From Closterium sp. NIES-65 (taxonomy: Eukaryota > Streptophyta > Zygnematophyceae > Desmidiales > Closteriaceae): a stretch of DNA of 64,000 nucleotides. Below the pieces are notes generated by a model, which saw nothing but the letters and a program-made list of their open reading frames with translations, was not told where the DNA came from and ran no database searches. The position numbers were made by a program, and so were the translations under genes. Below are positions 32,252 to 44,800 of the stretch, piece after piece. Every line of letters begins with the position of its first letter. Position 1 is the first letter of the stretch. The stretch lies in contig CANXME010002559.1 of the NCBI GenBank assembly GCA_948144175.1, positions 124,001 to 188,000 of the forward strand. The letters are read 5' to 3'.

Positions 32252-35200
32252 ATGGCTAGCCCTCCTGTGCTAGCTTTCGATGTTGAGGGCCGCCCAGTGA
32301 AGTTCGATAGCTGGCTAGATGACCTACACCTCTTCCTACAGCTCACTGCCAAGGAGGACATCTCACAGTACGATCACGCCCGAGGCCATGCTACTGCTCC
32401 TCCTACTACTGCTGACAGCACTGCCCGCTCACAGTGGCAGACTCATGACGCCCACGCCCGCTTCGCTATTCGCAACTCTCTACCGATAGACGAGCGCGAG
32501 CACTTTGGACAGCACAAGACTGCACAGGCAGTGAACACCGCTGTCGTTGCCCGCTACTCCTCACCTGCCTCTGCTGCGCTAGGCCGTCTCTCACTCCCCT
32601 ACTTGTTTCCTTGCCTGGCCTCGTTCCACACAGTCGCTGACGTCATCACGGCTGCGGCAAGGGCAAAGGGGGCAAGGGCGGTGGAGGTGACGGCGGGGGA
32701 GGCGGTGGTGGGGGTGGTGGTGACGGTGGGGGTGGTGGCGGGGCTGGGGGAGCTAGTGGCAACGGTTGGGGTGGTAGTGGCACCGGCCGGGGCGGTGGCA
32801 GGGGCGAGGGCAGTGGTGGGGGCGGCGGTGGACGCGGCAGCGGCAGGGGAGGAGGTGGTCAAGGCGGTGGTGGTCGTGGAGGCACTGGCGGTGGCCAGAG
32901 CCTACAGCACTCTCCGTCGCCCCAGGAACTCCGTGAGTGGTACACTCGGCAGGGGGGGGGGGGGTGGTGGCCTTAGCTGCACCTACGTCATCCGCACTGG
33001 TGACCGCACTGGTCAGACGTGTGGGAGGGCGCACCCCACGCAGCGCTGCTTCTCACGCCTTGACGACGCTTGGCGTACTCAGTTCCCTGACGCCACTGAG
33101 CTGCCCCGCTGGGCTGATCTGATGAAACAAAACATTGATATCTTTGTTCTAGACTTTGATGCTATTCTCTCTTCCATGTATGTGATGTCTATTGGTGGAG
33201 AGGGTGCCCAGTACCTGACTGTTTCGCCCAACCCGGGCATTCGACCTAGTGAGGCTACCGCTCTAGGTGCTAGAGTGTCCGCTACCCTAGGTGCTGGTGA
33301 GGCTGCTGCTCTAGGTGCTGGTGCATCTACGTCCCCTGAGACTGAGTCGACTAAGGCACTCCACACCTTTACACTAGACTCAGGTGCCTACCGCTGTTTC
33401 TTTCGTGACCGCACGGCTCTTGAGCAGCTTGCTTGGCCGGTTGCAGTCTCCCTCGCTGACCCCTCTAGGGGTCCAGTCCTTGCGACCTCCTCGACTGTCC
33501 TCCCCTGTCCGGCCGTCCCGTCAGGCACACTGTCTGGTCTCTACCTCCCCTCGTTCTCTACGAACTTGGTGGCGGGTAGTGCGCTCCAGGACAGGGGTGT
33601 CCACCAGTTCACCCCTGCCTACGAGCCCGTGACACACTGCACGTGTGCTCGGACGGGCCGTCACCTTGCGAACTTCACACGGCAGCCGGGGTCGGACCTG
33701 TACACACTGACTACTGAGTCCCCTCAGGTAGCTACGTCTGCGTCTGCGTCAGGTCAGCTGTCGGCTCCCTGCTCGTGCCGCTCTCTGGCGCACGAGACGG
33801 TCCTCTGGCACCAACGCCTTGGTCACCCGTTCGTGCAGCGCCTTCGGGCAATGCACAAACAGTACCTTATCTCTGGTCTTCCCAGGGTTCTCCCTCCCCT
33901 CCCACCCTCACCTGCTCCTCCCTGTCTTCCCTGTATCGAGGTGCGGCAGCGCGCCGCTCCTCACTCCTCCTCGTTTCCCCCCACGACTGCTCCCTTGCAG
34001 ACGCTCCACATGGACGTGTGGGGCCTAGCCCGCGTCCGTGATCAGGGTCAGGAGAGGTACTTCCTGATAGTTATTGATGACTACTCGCGCTACACCACGG
34101 TCTTCCCCTTGCGCACCAAGGGTGAGGTCCCTGATGTTTTGATCCCTTGGATCCGCGCTTCTCGTCTCAAGCTCAGCGAGCGTTTCCACTCAGACTTTCC
34201 TGTCCTGCGCTTGCACTCTTACAGAGGTGGTAAGTTCTCCTCCGACCTCTTGGCAGCCTACTGTGCGTAGCACGGCATCTGCCAGTCGTTCACGCTTCCG
34301 GCCTCTCCACAGCAGAATGGGGTTGCTGAGCGCCGCATTGGCTTGGTCATGGAGGTCACTCGTACCTCCTTGATCCATGCTGCTGCCCCCCACTTTCTAT
34401 GGCCGTTGGCAGTCCGATAAGCTGCACATCAGCTAAACCTCTGGCCCCGTGTCTCCTTGCCGGAGACTTCCCCGACTGCGTTGGATGGGAGAGGTTGGCG
34501 ATGCGTCGAGTTTTTGGGTCTGAGGATCTCGGGCTTTTGTCCGCGATACGCCAGCGGACAAGCTCTCCTCCCATGCTGTTCCGTGTGTCTTCCTCGGCTT
34601 TGTCCCGGACGCGTCTGGTTGGCAGTTTTACCACGTCGCCTTGCGCCGTGTCCTCGCCTCTCAGGACGTCACCTTTGACGAGTCGGTACCCTTCTACTGT
34701 CTCTTCCCCTACCGCACTGCCCCGCTCCCTCCCCCGCCTCTCTTCCTTGTGCCAGGTGCTGCTGCAGTAGACCCCCTCCCCCCTCACGGTGCCGCTCCCT
34801 CACGTGTGTCCCAGGTAGACCTGGTTGAGCCGGTCGAGGGAGCTGTTGACTCTCGTCCTGCTCGGGGTACTGAGCCTGAGCGTGCGGAGCTCGGGGCTGC
34901 TGAGACAGGGGGTGCTAGCCTGGGGGTGCAGAATCTGGGGGTCCTGACCCTGGGGGTACTGAGCCTGGGGGTGTTGAGCCTAGGAGTGTGGAGCCTGCTT
35001 GTGCTGAGTCTGGGGGTGCTGAGCATGGGAGTGCTACGCTTGGAGGAGCTCTCTCCTCACAGCAGCTTCGTGAGTGGTACTTACAGTACTACAGCCTCAG
35101 GAGCGGTGCTTCTTGAGCTAGGGGTACTACTGGAGCTGGTGCTCGTGCTTCCTCGCCTCGGCGGGAGCCTGCCTCTCGCCCTGTATCACCTGTGTCCCGT

Positions 35201-36443
35201 CCTGAGTCGCCTGTTCGTACTACTTCCACCAGTCGCCGTACTCAGCGTGAGCGTCCACCACCAGTCCCTGGCACACACCGGATGTCACTTCGTCCCTCCA
35301 CTGCTCCACAGCGTATCCCTCTGCTGTCTCCTCCTGAGTCCTCTCTTCTTGCTCTTACTGACCCTGTGTCTCTCTTCGTGCTGCCAGTCCTACTGTTACG
35401 CGTCTCCTTGCCACTGCTGTCACAGACCCTTCGTTTGAGTCCACTCCTGCGTCTGCTCCAGTTGCTGAGCTTGTCGACTTTGCTGTTCGCTGTCGTCTAG
35501 ACTACGCTGCCATTCTTGTGGCTGCGTCTGAGTCTGTCTTTCCTCCGTCTGTCGGGGGTGAGTGTGCTCTTAGCACGGACGTCCTTGAGGACAGGCAGGA
35601 GGACCTTGAGTGTCTTGCAGCTGCTGCGCCCCATCTCATGTCGATGCGAGTTGCCCCTGAGGGAGACCCGGATGCACCAGATATCCCGACTCCTCGATCG
35701 TACGCTGAGGCGATCGAGGGTCCCTACTCCTCTCAGTGGCAGTCAGCCATGGACACAGAGATGGCTTCCTGGAAGTCCATAGGCACCTACGTCGATGAGG
35801 TTCCCCCACCTGGGGCGAACATCGTCAGTGGAAAGTGGATTTTCAAGGTGAAGCGGCCGCCGGGTTCTCCGCCTGTCTTCAAGGCGTGCTACGATGCTCG
35901 AGGCTTCAGTCAGCGAGTGGGAGTTGACTTCTTCCAGACCTTCTCCCCGACCCCGAAGATGACCACTCTTCGGGTTCTGCTGCACGTCGCTGCTCAGCGC
36001 GACTACGAGCTTCACTCTCTTGACTTCAGCACAGCTTTCTTGTAAGGCAGTCTGCACGAGGAGATCTGGCTACGCCACCCTCCTGGCTTCATTGAGTCGT
36101 TCCCTCCTGGTACCTAGTGGAGCCTCCGCCGGCCGGTCTACGGTCTCCGCCAGGCGCCACGTGAGTGGCAAGACACACTGAGGACTACTCTTGCGGCACT
36201 TGGGTTCTCTCCTTCTACTGCTAACCCGTCGCTGTTTCTACGCACCGACACTTCGCTGCCGCCGTTCTACATCCTCGTGTACGTCGATGACTTGGTCTTT
36301 GCTATAGCTGACACTGAGTCTCTCGCCCACGTGAAGTTGGAGCTGCAGAAGAGACACACGTGCACAGACATGGGTGAACTGCGCAGCTACCTTGGCTTGC
36401 AGATCACCCGGGACAGAGCACGCCGCACCATTACCCTCGATTA
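32252..36443 (+). pseudogene. broken Gag-Pol of copia-3
   Basis: Open from ATG 32252 to TAG 34268. It has a Gag core (DLHLFLQLTAKEDIS, LSLPYLFPCLASFHTV), a Gly-rich tract now read out of frame, a Cys/His motif (CTYVIRTGDRTGQTC at about 32980), a protease whose motif reads DSGAYRCFF, GAG-pre-integrase, and integrase starting HMDVWGLARV. It is then broken: TAG 34268 and TAA at about 34418 in integrase, frameshifts in the linker, RT open 35518-36042 with TAA 36043 and TAG 36115, and YVDDL at about 36281. It ends at 36443. Confidence 0.87.
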
Positions 36444-36898
36444 GCCATTTCCTTACTCTCCTAGCTGCTCCGCATCTCCCACAGACGGTCCGTACAGTCG
36501 ATAGTAACAGTCTGTCATACAGTTGTTTTGTAGCATTTACGTTCTTAATCTCCCCGAGAAAGAAAGGCCCCGTCTTTCGCGGTTCACCCGAGTATCTAGT
36601 TAGCAGTGGCAGATAGACGATTTTATATTGTTAGTACCCCGTCTTTCCAACTTGCGCGTAGTTCTCGAACTAATCCCCTGTTTTGACTCCACGTGTCACA
36701 TGCGGGAGATACATTACGTTTAGTATTTCAATCCATCCCATGTTTTGACCCCAACGTGTCGCGATTCGTCTCGCAAGACTACATCAGCCATTTCGTGATC
36801 GCGTAGAGAAATCTCGCAACGCCGACAGCTACTAGCGTCATAGGCGCTGCCGCCTCCCTGACGCTGTCGTGAAAAAGCGTTGCCTCCTGGACAGTACG
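36444..36898. other. intergenic; upstream region of the LRR gene
   Basis: Unique sequence between the copia-3 break and the LRR start codon. No promoter element is clear. Confidence 0.5.
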
Positions 36899-39800
36899 AT
36901 GGCTTCACACGGCGTAACCGCGAGTCGGGCCCTCTGTTTATTCGTGTCGCTTATCGCGTATGTCAGCGGCGCCGCCAGCCAAATGCTGACAGACGGCCAA
37001 GGTATATCATAGTCGCCAAACCGCCGCTCCCCTTTTCACCATCGTGAAAGTAAATCTGTGCTGAGACGTCTCTAAACAAATTTAATTTCACGTCGGCACC
37101 AGCCAAATGCTGACAGACAGCCAAAGTATATCGCCGAACCGACGCTCCCCTTTTCGCCTTCCCCGACCAGGGTTACACCCCTTTTCGCCGAACCGGAATA
37201 TACCTTTTTGCCGACTCGGGGGAGGACTCGCTACTACCGTAGCGCTGTGACTTTTGATCATAGTAGCAGCCGTCTTCCCATCTGCTTTGTTCCTGTCGCA
37301 TATCGCGTATGTTGGTTGCCTGCTGAGAGAATGGACGGTGGTAGCACAACAAACCGCGTATCAAGCTTGGCCAGTGCTGCACTCAGCTTCCGCAGAGAGT
37401 TTTTTTTCCCATCCCTGACGCGACAGCAGGGACGGCTCATCAGTTTAGGCTCCCTGCTCCCCTGCTCCCTGCTCCCCTGCTCCCTGCTCCCTGCTCCCTG
37501 CTCCCTCCCTCGCATCTCCTCGCAGTAAACCTGCTCATATCGTTCAAGGCGGCAGCGGGATTGACGGACAAGGGATGGAACATATCAGCTCCGCGGAACT
37601 GCCTTGATGGTGTGATAGCCATACCCTCCAGCTCTCCCTTCCCTTGCATCTCCTACCAGTAAACCTGCTCCTAAGGCGGCAACGGGTCTCACGGACAAGG
37701 GCTGGAACATATCGGCTCCACGGAACTGCAGTATGCCCTTACACTCCTGTTAATGCTGCTACTACCGCTGCTCCTTGCTCCTTGCTCCCTGCTCCCTGCT
37801 CCCTTCCCTTTCATCTCCTGGCAGTAAAGCTACTCCTATCGTTCAAGGCGGCATCGGGACTCACGGACAAGGGATGGAACATATCAGCTCCGCGGAACTG
37901 CAGCATGTGGAGCCGAATTAAGTGCAACGCGACGAGCGGCGAAATCACAACACTGTGAGCAGCGATAGTCTCGGCTTCGCCAAAGTTACCACTCCCGCCC
38001 GCGTTGCTTCCGTCGTTATTTGTTTGGCCCTTGCAACGAAACTCGGCGACGTTTTGTCTTGAGTTCTGACTGACTGACTGACTGTCCCATTATTGCTCTG
38101 CTTGCGAATGCCACCTGTTTAGCACGCTGCTACTCGTTTCGCTTTGATTTTTGTCTTTTCCTTGCAGATACATTGATGATGGCCCATCGGAGCCTTAATT
38201 TGAGGCGCCTCAAAACTCATTCCTCACTTTGCTTTGTTGTTTCCTTGCAGATACATTGACGATGGTTCCATTGGAGCCCTACCCGACATTGTCACACAAT
38301 TCACTGCTCTCACATACCTGTGAGTTTGACTGGCCCCCTTACTGTCACAACTCCCTGCTTTCACAACCCTCCTGTTGTCACAATTCGCTGCTGCTCTCAT
38401 GTCGCCCCTGTCCATCCCTCTCCATCATGTTACTTCATTTCTCTTTCGCCATGCCTGCTCTCCCCATTCCTGCAGTCATTTTCGCCCACAGCCATTTGAA
38501 TATCTACTATGGCTTCACGCTGCCTCCCTCACTCCGATCGCTCCTTGTCTTACCTCTCTACCTTGAACCTCTCTGTCTACTCAGGAGCGTAACTCGATCG
38601 AAGGTGCCTACCACCATTGATGAGAAGATCTCAGCCATCAAGACAATGACCCAGCTGCGATACCTGTGCGTCCACTCCACCACACTGCACTGCACTCTAC
38701 CGCACCGCACCGCATTCCACCGAACCGCACCGCACTTCACATCCTGCGCACGAATCTCCAGCCAGATCCTTTCGCAGCTCTCGTATGCATCTCAGAAAGC
38801 GTCCCTGGCTGACTGCTGTCTGTCCCCTCTGTCACCTGTCTATCATACCATGTGTATCTGCTTCCCTTCCTCTCATCTGTCTCACACAGGAGCCGATTTT
38901 TGAGTCGACTAAAAAATCGTCTCAGCGTCCCTGACTGACTGCTGTCCCCCCTGTCGCCTGTTTACCATGTGTGTCTCTGCCTCCCTTCCTCTTATCCCTC
39001 TCTCGCAGGAGCCTCGGTTCCAACTGGTTCTACTCTTCCATCCCTGAGTGGCTTGTGCAGCTGCCCCAGCTCCGCTACCTGTACGTGCACAGCACAGCCT
39101 TTCATGTTAGTGCCATAGGGTAACCTGGTAACCCTGCATTGTCTCCAACTGGTTCTACTCCTCCATCCCAGTGTAGTGTAGCTCGTGCAGCTGCCGCAAC
39201 TGCGCTACCTGTACGTGCGAAGAGGGCACTGTCGTTGTTGCTGCAGTAGAGTCGCAGTTGATGAGTCACACTGTGGTTGTTACAGGGTAACCGCGTCATT
39301 CTACCTCTACTCACAGCGGCCTACTCCTCCATCCCCGCGTGGCTCGCCAGCTGCCCCAGCTCCGTTACCTGTGCGCGCACAGGGAGTCATGCCAGTGCCA
39401 TAGGATAACCGTCTTTGGAGACGTCTTAAAAAACGTCAAAACTTTTGAGACGTCTCAAAAGTCGTGTGGCTCGCCAGCTGCCCCAGCTCCGTTACCTGTA
39501 CGTGCACAGAGAGTCATGCCAGTGCCATAGGGTAACCCAGTAACAGCATGGTAACCCTGTGATTGTTACAGGGTAACTGTGTCATTCTACCTCCTCTCCC
39601 TTGGCCCCTGCTCTTACCTTCGCTTCCTGTCCCTTTTTTCCCCCTCCCCTTCTCACCCCACCCCACATTCCCCACTTTCTCCAGCCACCTGCCCTACAAC
39701 TTTCTCACAGGCCCCATCCCCCCCATCACAGCCCCTCTCAGCTCATTTGACGTCACCAGCAACCTCCTCTCCCTTGCTCTCCTTTCTTATCTCTTCTCCC

Positions 39801-41475
39801 CCCTCTCCCCATCCCACCCTCCCCCCTTTTTCCTGCCCCACCCACCCACCCCTTCCCCAGTCACCTGCCCTACAACTTTCTCACAGGACCCATCCCCCCC
39901 ATCACAGCGCCTCTCAGCTCCTTCGACGTCACCAGCAACCTCCTCTCGGGAACCTTCCCCCTCCGCAAAACGCCCATCAAGGCCTGCCTCGCCGCGGGAA
40001 ACTGTCTGGGAGATGCGTCGGCGTGCGCAGTGGGGGCGGGGCAGCAGCGGGCGGACGTGGGCGACGGGTACTGTGCGGCGGTGGTGGGGGACTTGTGCCG
40101 CCCGGCTCCTGAAGCGGGGGAGACGTGGCAGGACCAGGTTGCTCTGCGCTGCTCATCCCGTGAGTTTGGGGTTCCTGAGTGGTTGGGTTGAGCTACTGGG
40201 GTAAGGGTGGTGGGGGGGGGACTTGTGCCGCCCGGCGCCTGAGGCGGGGGAGACGTGGCAGGACCAGCTGGCTCTGCGCTGCTCCTCCCGTGAGTTGAAA
40301 TGGTGGGTGGGTTATTGGCTGGTGTATTGCCCAGGTACGGAGAGGGGCGCGGATGTGGGGGATGGGTACTGTGTGGCGGAAGTGGGGGAGACGTGGCAAG
40401 ACCAGGTGGCTCTGCGCTGCTCCTACCGTGAGTTGGGGCTTATGGGTGGGCTGGTGGGTGCCTGGTGGGTGGGCTGGTGGGTGCCTGGTGGGTGGGCTGG
40501 TGGGTGCCTGGTGGGCGCCTGGTGGGTGCTTGGGCTACTGGTTGGGGGTATGAAGGGCAGCAGCAGGCTGGCTGGTGGGTGGGTAACGGCAGGTTTGACC
40601 CGTGCTGGATGCACCCCTCAGGGATGAACCCAATGCATACTGGATGCACCCCTCAGGGATGAACCCAATGCATACTGGATGCACCCCTCAGGGATGAATC
40701 CAATGCATACTGGATGCACCCCTCAGGGATGAATCCAATGCATGCTGGATGCACCCCTCAGGGATGAACCCAATGCAATCCAAAATGCCCGAATGCATTT
40801 TGAAATTCACTCAAAACCCATCTCTGCTGCTCTGTGCCTTGCCGTGTCTCACTGTGCGCTTCTCTCTGCCCCTTTCCCCCCTTCCCCTACCAGCGAGCAT
40901 CATGTATGCCACCGATTCAATGGAACCTCTCGTGGATGAACCCGAACCCCCGATGGATGCTCCGAAAGAGGTGGAGCAGAGCAAGGCTCCTGAGGAAGAG
41001 GTGGAGTATAAACAAACCTATTCTCACAGTGTCTCACCTTGTTCTTCTCCCTCTCTCTGCCCCTTACCACCCCTTCCCACCCCTCCCCCTGCCAGCGAGC
41101 GTCATGTCCTCCACCGATTCAATGGAGCCTTTCGTGAATGAACCCGAACCACCCATGGATGCTCCGGAAGAGGTGGAGCAGACCAAAGGCCCAGAGGACG
41201 CCCCCGTTACAGGCACATCCGTTACAGACACATCTGACGGTACATCGGACGATTCATTTGACGGTTCTTCTACAGGCAGCGGCTCTGGAACACCAGTGGA
41301 TACGAAATTTGTGCAGCCGGTGAAGGGGAAAGGGGTCAAGGGAAAGAATAAAGGCGGTGCAGCAAAGGCGTGCTCGTGCAAGAAGAGTGCGTGCAAGGCG
41401 AGCGAGATCTGCATGAATATGTCGGTTGGCAAACGGTGCAACGTCAAGTGTATGAAGAAGCTGTTTAAAGTTTAG
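36899..41475 (+). CDS. secreted leucine-rich-repeat protein with Cys-rich basic tail
   Basis: Exons 36899-37001, 37825-37954, 38251-38319, 38585-38665, 39009-39080, 39861-40159, 41096-41475; all GT..AG, phases agree, 377 codons plus stop. The N-terminus (MASHGVTASRALCLFVSLIA) is a signal peptide. Exon 2 is an LRR N-terminal cap (LLLSFKAASGLTDKGWNIS..NCSMWSRIKCN). Exons 3-5 each end in LTYL/LRYL and encode about one 24-27-residue repeat; exon 6 has LPYNFLTGPIPP, the plant LRR signature, then a Cys-containing domain. Exon 7 has a Thr/Ser/Asp stretch and a Lys/Cys tail (KACSCKKSACKASEIC). There is no kinase or membrane anchor in this model, so it is probably extracellular. All internal junctions from exon 2 to 6 split Leu codons after CT, typical of repeat-per-exon growth. 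The partner is unknown. Confidence 0.85.
37084..37140 (+). repeat. copy of LRR exon 1 end and donor
   Basis: Repeats ASQMLTDGQ and the following intron start (CGCTCCCCTTTTCGCC) of 36970-37050. Confidence 0.8.
37440..37820 (+). repeat. CCTGCTCCCTG runs and two copies of LRR exon 2 start
   Basis: Tandem CCTGCTCC runs at 37450-37505 and 37770-37803. Copies of the acceptor side of exon 2 (LLLSFKAASGLTDKGWNISA) lie at 37510-37605 and 37640-37730, before the complete exon at 37825. Confidence 0.82.
38158..38214 (+). repeat. truncated copy of LRR exon 3 ending in a palindrome
   Basis: 38158-38196 copies the acceptor and YIDDG..G start of exon 3 (38251) and stops at TTTGAGGCGCCTCAAA (38199-38214), a member of the palindrome family. 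Confidence 0.85.
38894..38919. repeat. 26-bp palindrome between two long direct copies
   Basis: CGATTTTTGAGTCGACTAAA plus AAATCG, imperfect by one pair. The left copy 38791-38895 and right copy 38920-39012 share GCGTCCCTG-CTGACTGCTGTC, later stretches and the CAGGAGCC acceptor of exon 5. Confidence 0.85.
39140..39540 (+). repeat. three copies of LRR exon 5 end with donor, plus palindrome
   Basis: Copies of VQLPQLRYL and donor at about 39145-39215, 39310-39410 and 39466-39537. The last two flank a double palindrome at 39418-39462 whose second half is ACTTTTGAGACGTCTCAAAA plus GT (39441-39462). Confidence 0.85.
39672..39780 (+). repeat. copy of LRR exon 6 start
   Basis: Repeats acceptor and HLPYNFLTGPIPPITAPLSS of exon 6 (39861). 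It ends in T/C-rich intron text. Confidence 0.85.
40215..40440 (+). repeat. two copies of LRR exon 6 end with donor
   Basis: 40221-40300 and 40335-40435 repeat the GETWQDQVALRCSSR end and GTGAGTT donor. Confidence 0.85.
40440..40775 (+). repeat. minisatellites in the last LRR intron
   Basis: GGGCTGGTGGGTGCCTGGTG units at 40447-40530. Five units of 35-37 bp starting TGGATGCACCCCTCAGGGAT lie at about 40607-40775. Confidence 0.9.
40889..41010 (+). repeat. copy of LRR exon 7 start with acceptor
   Basis: Repeats the ATDSMEPLVDEPEPPMDAP region of the exon starting at 41096, with substitutions and no usable donor. Confidence 0.82.
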
Positions 41476-41873
41476 TCGGTTGTATGGTTGGCTAGCACTG
41501 GGGTTTGGTATTTTTCCTTTTTGTTATTATTTATGAGAATGGGAAGACGCAGTTCGAGCTGCATATGAGATCTGCTGTGGCTGAGCTACACTGTATTATA
41601 ATTTTATTTGTTGTGATTTTGTTTTTTTTTTTAACCTGAAAATTGAAAGGCTAGATTCTATAAACTGAACAATGGCAACTGGCCAGGAAAGGAAAGGGTA
41701 GAGGAATGATGAATGATAAATTAAACAAGTGTTGCTGTGTACACCTCTTATCGCGTACGCAAAACCAGAACCCACCACTGCACTCCCCACCCCATACCGT
41801 AGTGGGTCTCATCTCATCCTAGCCAAGTCTCGTTCCTCCTTGACATCGTTTTCCCGCCAAACGGGTTGTCAGA

Positions 41874-44800
41874 ATGAACCTTTTGAACCGAGCCGCTTCG
41901 TTCTCACACCCACAGGCCATCACTTGCTTCCCATGCGAGTCAAGCGCGGCCGTCGCGCGGAGTTCGTCCCTTCATTCCCGCTCGAGCTCGCTAATCCGTT
42001 CCTTGCAATGCGGTTCGCTGGTTCCTACTAGGCACAGTTCCTCCCTGAGTGTAGTTTCCCGCCATTCGCGGCGCGATTCGCGGTTCATGGCGGCGAGAAA
42101 TAGCATCGACAGCAGCGGGGGCAGCGAAGCAGGCGAGGGTCAAGCGGAGGAGCGATCAGGATCGGACGGTTCACAGAGCCTCGCGACGCGGATCCTTCAT
42201 TATAAGGGCGCGGACTTCGATCCGTACGGTGCCGTCAGCACTCCCATCTACCAAACGGCTACATTCCGTCAGGTTAAACTGTGGCTCCGGGAGTAAAAGG
42301 GGAAAACCGGGGTGGGGAAGAGGAGAGAATGATGGAGTGGGGGATCGCATATGCGCATTGGCAACTGGAACATGGGAGTTGAGCATTTGAACTTCTGAAG
42401 ATTTAAATAGACTGAGCTGAGCCATGGGAGTTGAGCATTTGAAGATTTGAGCATTTGAAGATTTGAGCATTTGAAGATTTGAGCATTAAAATAAGTGCGG
42501 CCATGAGAATAGTTGATCAATTGAAGATCATCTGACTAACTTGGCGATTGCATTGTAGAAAACGACACGTCCTATTGGATTCATGCTGCTAGCACTTCAT
42601 CCATTTTCATCCGAATTCATGCTGCATTTATTCACCCTGCTTTTATCCGAGCCTTCCCTGTCCCTGTTTGTAATGCGACAGGTCTCTGCGACAGAGAACA
42701 ATGCCTACGACTACACTCGCAGTGGTAACCCTACGCGGGATGCACTCGAGAAGTGAGTGTGGAGTGAGTGTGGCGAGAAGCGAGTATGGAGTGAGTGAAG
42801 AGAGAGTGAAGATTGTCAAATGAGTGTTGAGTGTGGCGTGAGTTTGAAGTGATAAGAGAGTTGTGTGGGAGAGGGAGGTTACCTGTCATATTTGTTTCCA
42901 ACATACTTCTTCTCTCCCTGGCTTCCCGACAATACCTTTCCACTTGTCCCTCTCTCCCCACGCTTCTCCCCTCCTGCAGGCTGCCAGCAGAGGTTAAAAT
43001 GGGTGCATCGTGCCTTTGCCTTTCCTGTAAATGCGTGCTGCTCTGTCTTCTCTTCCTTCCCAACCCCTCTCCACCGTTCTTTCACCCCGTTTCTCCCCTC
43101 ATGCAGGCTGTTAGCAGAGGTGAAGGGGGCGCATCGTGCCTTTGCCTGCTTCGTCTCCTCTTTCTTCTCAACCCCTCTCCACCGTTCTTTCTCCCTGCTT
43201 CTCCCATCCTACAGGCTGCTAGCAGAGGTGGAGGGGGCGCATCGTGCCTTTGTCTTCAGCACCGGAATGGCGGCACTTGCTACCAGAGGTGGAGGCGCAT
43301 CTTGCCAGTGCCGCACTTCCCAGCAGCACCTCTCTTCTTTTCCAATTTGTCTCTCTCTGTGTTTTTCTCTCCTGCGACAGGTTGCTAGCGGAGGTGGAGG
43401 GGGCGCATCGTGCTTTTGTCTTCAGCACCGGGATGGCGGCACTTGCTGCATCCACCAGGCTGGTTACCACCGGTGAGATCTCGTTACGACTGGTGCAATC
43501 CGTTACCACCAGTTGAATCTCCTTATTGCTGGCTATATTTCGTTTCCACTGGTGTGTGATGTGATTTCGCTACCACAAAATCCAAGTTTTCGTTACTTCT
43601 CGCGAGGTTTTCCTCCCGTTGCCTCCCTCCCCCCCTCCCTCCGCTGTCCTGCACCGGGCTCTGACATTTTCACATGGGACTTTCAGGTTCTTCCATTGTA
43701 GCGAGTGACGGCATTTACGGAGGCACAGACCGGCTGCTGTCAAGAGAGGGCTGGTACCAGCCCTTCGCCTCCCTGCCTGCCCCTCGTGTCCCCCCTCCCT
43801 CCACACGGCAACCCCCTTCCCTTCAGGTTCCTCCATTGTGGCGGGTGACGACATCTACGGAGGCACCGACTGGCCGCTCTCAAGAGTGGGATGGGACAAT
43901 GTCAATGATGTTGCTGGTTCATCCCCCCACCCCCCACCCTCCAACCCCCACCCTCCACCCCCCACCCCTTTCAGGTTCCTCCATTGTAGCGGGTGACGAC
44001 ATTTACGGAGGCACGGACCGGCTGCTCTCAAGAGTGGTGCCTCGTGCAGGTGTTGCTGTCAGGTGGGTCCTCTGTTGCCCTCAGGTGGGTCTTCTGTTGC
44101 TGTCAGGTGGGTGTATTGTTGTTTTCAGGTGGGCCCTCTGTTGCTTCCAGGTGATCTCTTCGCTGCTCTCTGGTTCAGCTTCCACTCTTCGGCCCTACTT
44201 CATGCTCCCTCGCACCAGGGGGGTAGACACAACGGACCTACAAGCAGGGAGGGTGGCACTGCAGCATGGAAAGCCCCAGCAACCAACCAACCAACCATCC
44301 CTCGTTTTCCCCTCTCCCTCTCCCTTTGCTGGTCGTTTATGGAGAGCCCCACCAACTCCCGTTCGTGCCTCATTTTCCTCACCATCCCTCCCTCTCCCTG
44401 CTCTTCCCCCACTTGGCGTGTGGACACAACGGACCTAGACGCAGTGAGGGCGGCAGTGGGAGAAGACACCAGGCTGGTTGTTATATAGAGCCCCACCAAC
44501 CCCTGTCCATCCTCTCATACACACCATCCCTCTTGTCCCTCTCGCCTTCTGCTCCCTCCCCACCAGGCGCGTGGACACAACGGACCTAGACGCAGTGAGG
44601 GCGGCAGTGGGAGAAGACACCAAGCTGGTCGTCATGGAAAGCCCCACCAACCCGCGCATGATGATCAGCGATATCAGGGTGAGTCAGAGCACCGCACTGT
44701 GCTGTACTGCACTGCACCCCACTGGACTGCACTGCACTGCACTGCGCTACACCCCACTGCACTGCACTGCACTGCACTGCACTGCACTGCACTGCGCTAC

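Larger units (their letters stand above)
31315..36443 (+). mobile_element. decayed copia element (copia-3), truncated in RT
   Basis: Begins with an LTR-like 31315 to about 31442 (TGTCAAACATGATATG...) and a primer-like TGGTATTACGAGC at 31443. A GC-rich leader and Gag to RT follow. Homology to copia-1 stops abruptly at about 36443 inside RT (ITRDRARRTIT), where unrelated sequence begins. It is inserted in, or joined to, the RNase H of copia-2. Confidence 0.85.

Noticed and set aside
42965-43305. Mutually exclusive alternative exons of CBL
   Set aside because: The copies are truncated before a donor and shift the frame, so they cannot replace exon 3.
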